From Pezizomycotina sp. ARF18 (taxonomy: Eukaryota > Ascomycota), in NCBI GenBank assembly GCA_002224055.1, contig AZLU01000005.1, positions 1 through 64,000 on the forward strand: 64,000 nucleotides of DNA. Reading direction: 5' to 3'. How positions within the stretch are numbered: the stretch's first letter is position 1; each line of letters starts with the position of its first letter. Of the stretch, positions 58,188 through 64,000 are shown piece after piece. A program made the translations under genes and the position numbers. Below the pieces are notes generated by a model, which worked only from the letters and a program-made list of their open reading frames with translations, had not been told where the DNA came from and did no database searches.

Positions 58188-59502
58188 ATGTATCAATTGA
58201 CGAACATTCTCTTCGCGGCCACGATCGTCGGGACGACCCTCGCCGCCCTGCTCCTGCCCCCATCGAGAACAGAGACGAGCACCTCTTCAAGCGGGCTCCG
58301 GGTAGCAGGATCACCCAGTTCGGAAACTGCGTCTTACCATCCTCCAACGTTGTCGTTCAGACGCCGAGCTTTCCGGACCCGTCCTACTTCTCAGGCTTCA
58401 CCGCACCTGGAAAGATTACTGCTAACAGCAGCCAATCGTCGAAGTATATTAAGAGCATACTGGACCCCGTCCCGCGTTGGTATGCCTCCACCTTCGACAC
58501 CAGCAAGCCGAATGATGGATTGAAGCTCAGTTCGCAGCTGAGGTCGCCTAAAGGCCCAGACGATATCTCTTGGGTCCACAACAACATCGTTTTCGACTGG
58601 AGTGATAACGGACGCGGCGGTTTCAGCTGGCAGAGGGGTGGCTCTGGTAACAATAGGGTCGTTGTCGACCGTGCCTGTAGTATAAGAATACTCTCAACTT
58701 CACTTTATACACTTTGGCTCTGATGCTAACCTTCGATGAAAAGGGAATCGGTCCTGCTCGAGACCTTTATCCAGACCCAGCTCGACTCCATCGGCAGATC
58801 TTCCGATGGAAGGAGCCAGTATTGCTCCGACTTCAACTCGAAGATCCTCCGCAACGACATGTCGCAGTTCAAGGAGCTCTTCGATAACCTCCCGGGCCTC
58901 GACCAAAGCGGGGTATCTACCACGCCGACTTTATGGGCCTGGATTGGTACACCAACGACCTCAAGGGTAACATCTTCGGCCGCTGGTGGGATAGCAGGAG
59001 CAACACCAGGCTCGACCGCTCCCGCTCTGCCAGGGAGCTGATTAACATCATGGAGCGCGTCGTGGTCGCCTTCGACATCTTCAGGGATCGCTTCTTCGTC
59101 GACATTTTCGAGAGGGTTAACATCCGTATCCACGGAATTATGTGAGTACCATCAGCTATCCCTACCAAACTTGATTAAGAGTTTAAATGCTGACGATGGT
59201 TTTCTCAGGATCCGAATTGACACCAGGATCCGCGTCATCAACGAGCGCGACCGTGGCGTCGTCCGCGACAACTGGGCCGATAGCTTCAGAGATTTCATCG
59301 ACCAGCAACTTACCTCAGCGAGAGGTCCGCCTGGGATTGGTTCAACAGGGCCCGCGTCGTCCTCAGGGAGCAGATCGATATCGAAATCAGAGACGGCAGA
59401 TCCAGGGGTATCTTCGCCGACAACCTCAACGCTCGCTACAATCGCCTTGCCGGTCGGAAGCAGTCCGACTTCCTCTTCAACCACGATATGGCAAAGTTAT
59501 AA
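58188..59502 (+). CDS. Secreted protein of unknown function
   Basis: The start at 58188 gives a strong signal peptide, MYQLTNILFAATIVGTTLAA, with a likely Lys-Arg processing site shortly after (LFKRAPGS, about 58285). The mature protein, read through several frame changes, contains SPKGPDDISWVHNNIVFDWS (about 58550), SQYCSDFNSKILRNDMSQFK (about 58815-58870), FMGLDWYTNDLKGNIFGRWW (about 58930) and a basic helical region rich in Arg/Asp/Ile (FDIFRDRFFVDIFERVNIRI). An intron at 59142-59208 joins IHGIM to IRIDTRIRV. The end is NHDMAKL and TAA 59500-59502. The total is about 400 residues. Ile/Arg/Asp periodicity in the C-terminal half suggests long amphipathic helices. I do not recognise the family. 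Confidence 0.6.
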
Positions 59503-60112
59503 ATATTCTGTATGATGTAATGAACAAAACACTTGTCGCCTGCAGTGCGGCAGCCAAAAACCCCCCCTTGTCGTTCAGGAGTGAAGATCCGCGGAATATC
59601 TCCAGATGGTTGTTACGATACGTTTGTGGTTCGTGGATCGGACCTAGCCGAAGCAAAAATACCCTATACCCCTTTTCTATTCAAATGAAAATGCGAAGGT
59701 TCCATTTTCATCGAAATTTCGTGATACCCCTTACCTTTTGTACTAGTATTTCTTTCTTCTATCAGGTGTTTTCCTGATATCTTCATGTCCAATAAATTTT
59801 CATACTCCCTTACCCTTCCATTGTATTGTAATACTTATCAAATCCTAAGCAAAATGCTTATACCCCTGTATTGTAAAGATTATAACAAAATCAAACAAAT
59901 CAGAAGCTGTCTAGCTTCCTTTAAGAACTTGTCTGTCGTCACTCGCTGCGTGAACTTCGTGTACAATTGCCGCGACTTGGTGTGAGGTTTTCCGTTATTA
60001 GATAGAATCAGTCCGAACGAATACAGCCTATATAACGGATTCCAATTTCCAACCTGTGTTCATGCCGTACTTAAGTAGTATTACTGTCAGCTAGTACTTC
60101 CCTTCTTGTACA
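59503..60112. other. Intergenic upstream of oxygenase copy 5
   Basis: About 600 nt carrying the 3' flank of the secreted gene and the likely promoter of the oxygenase gene. No further gene is visible. Confidence 0.5.
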
Positions 60113-63100
60113 ATGGCTGGCCCTGTTCAAGTTGTGAGGGATTTCATCCGAACCTCCGTAGACCTTGGCAAATTTCGCGTAACGAAGACGCTTCATCGAT
60201 AGGCTGCGGAACCGGCTCATCGTTTGAGACATCGGACGAAGAAAAACTATTGAGGCTGATCGAGCCAGTTTCCTCTAAACCTGCTTGATGAACTGTCAGC
60301 ACACTGTGACTGTGTAATTATTTAACGAGGGGATCACCCCCCTGAAAACCCCCGCGATCACCGACAGACCTTAACGAACTCCCTCGCGTTACCTTGAAAG
60401 ATAATCCTGCAAAAGACAAGAGCGTTCCACCATTAAAGATGGCTTGGTATTCGAATTCGTACTACGGCAATAGTTATAGCGACTGCAGCGAGAGCGACGA
60501 AGATGACGATTCCATGGAAGAAGGCAGCGAAGCCGACAGCGGTTCCGGCAGCGAAAATAACGGCAAGGGAGAAGAGTCCGAGAGCGACCTCGAGGACGAT
60601 CCTTCTTGTATCCGCGCTCGCATTTTCGCAGCGCTGTCCGCGATCCACAACCGGGATACACCGGCCGGAAAACCCCCCGAATTCGCATACACGCACACGT
60701 ACGGTCCCGACGAAGCCGTGCCCAACCCGGGCCTCCATGTTACCGGTGTTGGACCCATCGGTATGCCGCTATCGCCGCGCGATAAGAAGGATATCATTGC
60801 GTCGCCGCACTGCAAGGCGTCTCCGTTCGGCGACGGCGAAAAAACGCGGGTCGACGCACGGGTCCGCAAAACGGTACAAATCGACAACGCCCACTTCGCT
60901 ACGAAGAATCCCGTGTTCATTACGTGGCTTGACAGGCAGGTTGCCACGGCCGCGAGCGAAATGGGTATCGTTGGGGCTATAACCGTTCCAACCGTATAAA
61001 CTCCTGATATACGAAGAAGGTAGCTTTTCAAAGCGCACAAGGACTCCGAGAAGGCGCCGGGTATGATTGGCACTTTCGTATTTTGCCTTCCGAGTAAGCA
61101 CCTCGGCGGTGCCGTACACCTTTCTCACGGCGACAAAAGCAAAACGTTCGACTCCGCTTCTGGATCCGATTACGGCTATTCGATCGCTGCTGGTACGCCG
61201 ACGTTACGCACGAAGTTTCAAAGGTGACCTCTGGTTGTAGAGTTGCCATCACCTTCAACATGATCATTGAGCAGTCCACTACATTTCTCCATGTTAGCTT
61301 CTGAGAGAGATAAATTCATGTCTTTCGATAGCCTGATTCAAGAATGGGATACTTCCCTCTCCGAGTCTTCCCAGAAACAACCTACCGAGGACGACGACGA
61401 CACTCCGCGCAAGATGGTTTACGTGATGTCACACAAGTACTCCGAAGCTTCCATCAAATCGGGTATAACAGCGCTGAAAGGCCCGGATCGGACACTATGT
61501 GAGTTTCTACTGGCCGAGAGCAAAGGTCGTTCGCCGTCGTACAAAGTCTATATCGCAAACTTGACGAAATACATCATGGGGGATTACGATGAAGGATCTG
61601 GTCATGCGCGGTCCCACCAGGATGGCGGGAACCCAAAACGTATTAAAACTGTGGAAGAGCATAAAGAAGGGGTGAAGTGCATCGTGGAGGCGAAAACCGG
61701 CAAATCTATAGGAGATGGTAAGCTCATTGTCATAGATTTGAGCGAGCGGTGCCAGCATCTTTACCCACTGAAGCCAAACAGATGGGAAGAAAGTGGCTTC
61801 ACTGGAAACGAGGGTGCTACAGCCGAGCACTGGTATCATACCTCGGTTAGTATGCTAATATTCGTTTAGAGTATCAATTCAGGATTATACTGACATATTC
61901 AAAGGTTCTCATTATCGTGCCCAAGTCACTTCAAACGGAATTTGAAGAGCTGGCATCTCGCCCATCGACGACCGACGCTTTACAAGCTCTGCTCTGGCAT
62001 AAACTCTTTGGCTTCTGGATGCATGGCAATCACCAAAGCCGGGAAGCGCTTCTTAACACTTGTCTCAAAGCCGTAGAATACTGCGCCTGGGACAAACCAA
62101 AACGCTCCTGGTATCCCGGAACAGATCCCTCCAGTAAAAAATTGCCTGTCAAGGGAGCGCATTCCACCTACCTAGCGGAATGTGCCGTTCATCTGGGAAA
62201 TATCCAGATACTTGAAAAATGTTTGAATCAGCCAAGGATAAATCCCGCCTCTTTCGTCAACTCGCCTTTCCCACCATGGCACAAGCAATCCGTAAATTCG
62301 GTTTCGTTCGTGCGAGAAATACATTGTAAGTGAACTATTTCGGATATTATTACGATCGGGGATAGAGTGCTGATTGGTGCGGTTCCAGCTTGAACTTTAA
62401 GCTTGTATTACAACCAGAGACTGAACATACGTACTACGATTTCCCAAGTTCAAGCATGGACAACAATGTCTCGGAGGTTGCAGACTTCGTCCTTAAATTC
62501 TTAACTCTCTTGAAATCCACGGAGAAGGACATCGACGTTTTTAGATGCTGCTCGAGCAACATACCAAAGAATAACGGCAAGGTCAAGGCCTTGTCGCCCG
62601 CCGAGTTACCAAGGGTCCAGGAATGGCTTGTCGGGTCAATCCTAGATTACTTAAAGACACTAAATACGTCAATACAAGTAAATAGCGAATGGACGAAATC
62701 GACCGGCGTTAAATTGACAAATGCAATGAAGGCTTTAGGGGGTGTAGAGAGGTAAGTCAACTCAGGGTGTGCATCTTGAAGAGATATTTCTAACACCTAC
62801 TGTAGTTTTGACCGCGAGGTACTCAGCTCTTGGGCGGAAAACACGATTTGCCTACCTGCGATAGTCGGCGCGGTCAGTGCATCCCAGGACGAAAGTGAAA
62901 AATACTACCATTCTCTCAGCAGAGGGTTAGATGTCACAACAGCCAACCCGACCACTTTTGCCTCGCTTCTGGTACCTTTGAGAAGCCTATCTGCTGCCGA
63001 TCGTAGAGGTTACTCCTATAATGGCCATGCCGCAGCAGATGTTGAAGATTTGATTGACCCGGACGACCTCGTCTTCGTTTTAACGGTTTTAGAATTGTTC

Positions 63101-63841
63101 GACGACAACTTGAGGCAGGATCGGATTTATGATATCCTGTCGTCCCTGGTCGAGACGTGTTCTTTTAAATCATGCTTCGACCTCCGTTCCTCGACTAAGT
63201 ACACATCACCCGTGGACCGCACCCTTGCTGGGTTTTTCCTCCCGTTCGTCAAATCGGGCGTTGCGAGGCTTAGAGGAAGCGCGAAGTTCTCCGCTCTGTG
63301 TGGCAAAATACTGGTGAGATATGTATCGTCTTTCGTAGGATCGGATGTTCCGCCGCTGCTTGATCCCACATTAGTACCTGTAAAATTTAAATGTGTAGCG
63401 ATACTTGTGGGACTGCCGTGAATTGGACGCCTTTCTCGATGATGACCGTGAGGCCATGGCCGAGTTTCGCTACCATCAGAAGAGGAGACATCACATGGAG
63501 TCGCGTCTGAAGGCTTCGCTCAACAAGGGCCAAAACCACCATGGACTGTTGAAACGTTCAAAGACAGGTCACCACATGGTCTTATCGTAACCAAAATCAA
63601 TGGGATGGCGCTAAAGAGGAGGGCCGCATGGGACGAGCGTTGCCGGTTAGCAAGAGCTGAAATCGCTGGTTTGACGAATACTGGATCCCTAAATAGCCTT
63701 CTAGGGGAAGCGGAATACCGCGCGCTGGTCAATACTATTGGTTCTTTGGATCTTGTGAAGCCTACCAGCATCAAAGACAGCAGTCAAAAGAAGGCTTCAC
63801 AAGCCGCTTCGAAGAAGAGAAAGATTGAAAAATCAACATAA
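60113..63841 (+). CDS. Fungal 2OG-Fe(II) oxygenase family protein, copy 5 (best preserved)
   Basis: The start at 60113 gives MAGPVQVVRDFIRTSVDLGK. An acidic Ser/Asp/Glu region follows (60450-60600), then PGLHVTGVGPIGMPLSPRDK (about 60740), then the jelly-roll core: KLLIYEEGS, FKAHKDSEK (about 61034-61060), GTFVFCLPS, FDSASGSDYGYSIAAWYADVTHEV (about 61150-61220) and SGCRVAITFN. HKD and the later His give the Fe(II) triad, and the Arg would bind 2-oxoglutarate. The middle contains VYVMSHKYSEASIKSGITAL, GFTGNEGATAEHWYHTS, LIIVPKSLQTEFEELASRP and LLNTCLKAVEYC. Introns are 61846-61904, 62326-62388 and 62752-62805. The C-terminus has ICLPAIVGAV, CRELDAFLDDDRE and a basic end SKKRKIEKS, possibly a nuclear signal. 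The family is large (about 1000 or more residues) and fungal, with unknown substrate. Frame changes occur near 60175, 60290, 60995 and 61035, and in the C-terminal part near 63410. Confidence 0.8.
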
Positions 63842-64000
63842 CGGAGTTTAGTTCGTGATTTAGCTTCATTGTATATCTCCTTTTCGTGTACGTGTAGCAG
63901 TTTTAAGAATAATCATGCATAATATTGACAACGACGACGAGTAGAATACTACTACTACTGGCATCTACTGGTGCTGCGGCTGCGGCTGATGATGATGATG
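63842..64000. repeat. Trinucleotide microsatellites at window edge
   Basis: Downstream flank of copy 5. From 63930 it has runs of GAC/GAG, CTA (about 63950), GCT/GCG and ATG (63982-64000) triplets. No gene is visible before the window ends. Confidence 0.6.

Noticed and set aside
60474-61073. 199-codon open frame on the minus strand
   Set aside because: Antisense to the acidic leader and core of oxygenase copy 5, whose plus-strand reading matches the family.
1-64000. CRISPR arrays, bacterial operons, rRNA or tRNA genes
   Set aside because: Introns and gene types are fungal. No spaced direct repeats were seen, and I found no convincing tRNA cloverleaf or rRNA segment by eye. A covariance-model scan would settle the tRNA question.

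Overview
The window looks like nuclear DNA of a filamentous ascomycete (Pezizomycotina). The evidence is short GT-AG introns of about 55-155 nt with branch points such as gctaac or ctgac and AG acceptors, a Pth11/rhodopsin-type seven-helix receptor, secreted M35 and metzincin-type proteases, F-box proteins, and a large fungal family carrying a 2OG-Fe(II) oxygenase domain. I cannot name a genus. Intergenic DNA is AT-rich and holds many A/T runs of 15-37 nt.

Almost every recognisable gene is broken by small indels: one protein family can be followed from end to end only by hopping between frames every 100-600 nt, while codon quality stays good. This holds for unrelated genes across the whole 64 kb. 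An indel-rich long-read assembly is therefore the simplest explanation, and pseudogenes of individual loci cannot be told apart by frameshifts alone. CDS coordinates below are gene spans, not clean open frames.

Layout, left to right. 1-2236: 3' part of a conserved fungal TPR protein (+). 2921-4246: Pth11-like receptor (-). 4.3-10.2 kb: AT-rich intergenic DNA with a leucine-rich/F-box-type C-terminal piece (8872-9428, -) and a weak ORF. 10263-11756: secreted metzincin-like protease with a C-terminal Cys module (+). 14986-16829: secreted deuterolysin (M35) with a long Lys/Pro/Gly-rich tail (-). 18213-18402: small Cys-rich secreted protein (-). 22262-30027: about 2300-residue acidic, repetitive, coiled-coil protein with an unrecognised folded N-terminal half and at least eight introns (+). 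31830-32314: small secreted protein (-). 33572-35286: F-box protein (-). 40359-41736: F-box protein (+).

41.8-63.8 kb: five copies of one fungal 2OG-oxygenase family, at 41860-45225 (-), 46490-48862 (+), 50319-50800 (-, C-terminal piece only), 51868-54648 (+) and 60113-63841 (+). Only the last copy shows the complete iron-binding HxD...H set and the 2OG-binding Arg. The others lack the HxD His or Asp in every frame I checked, or lack the domain. A secreted protein of unknown function (58188-59502, +) lies between the fourth and fifth copies. Two inverted copies of a TCGCGCGA-rich repeat (39.65-39.86 and 49.53-49.92 kb) flank the first two oxygenase copies.

There is no operon logic. The genes form a fungal accessory neighbourhood of secreted enzymes, F-box proteins and a locally amplified oxygenase family.
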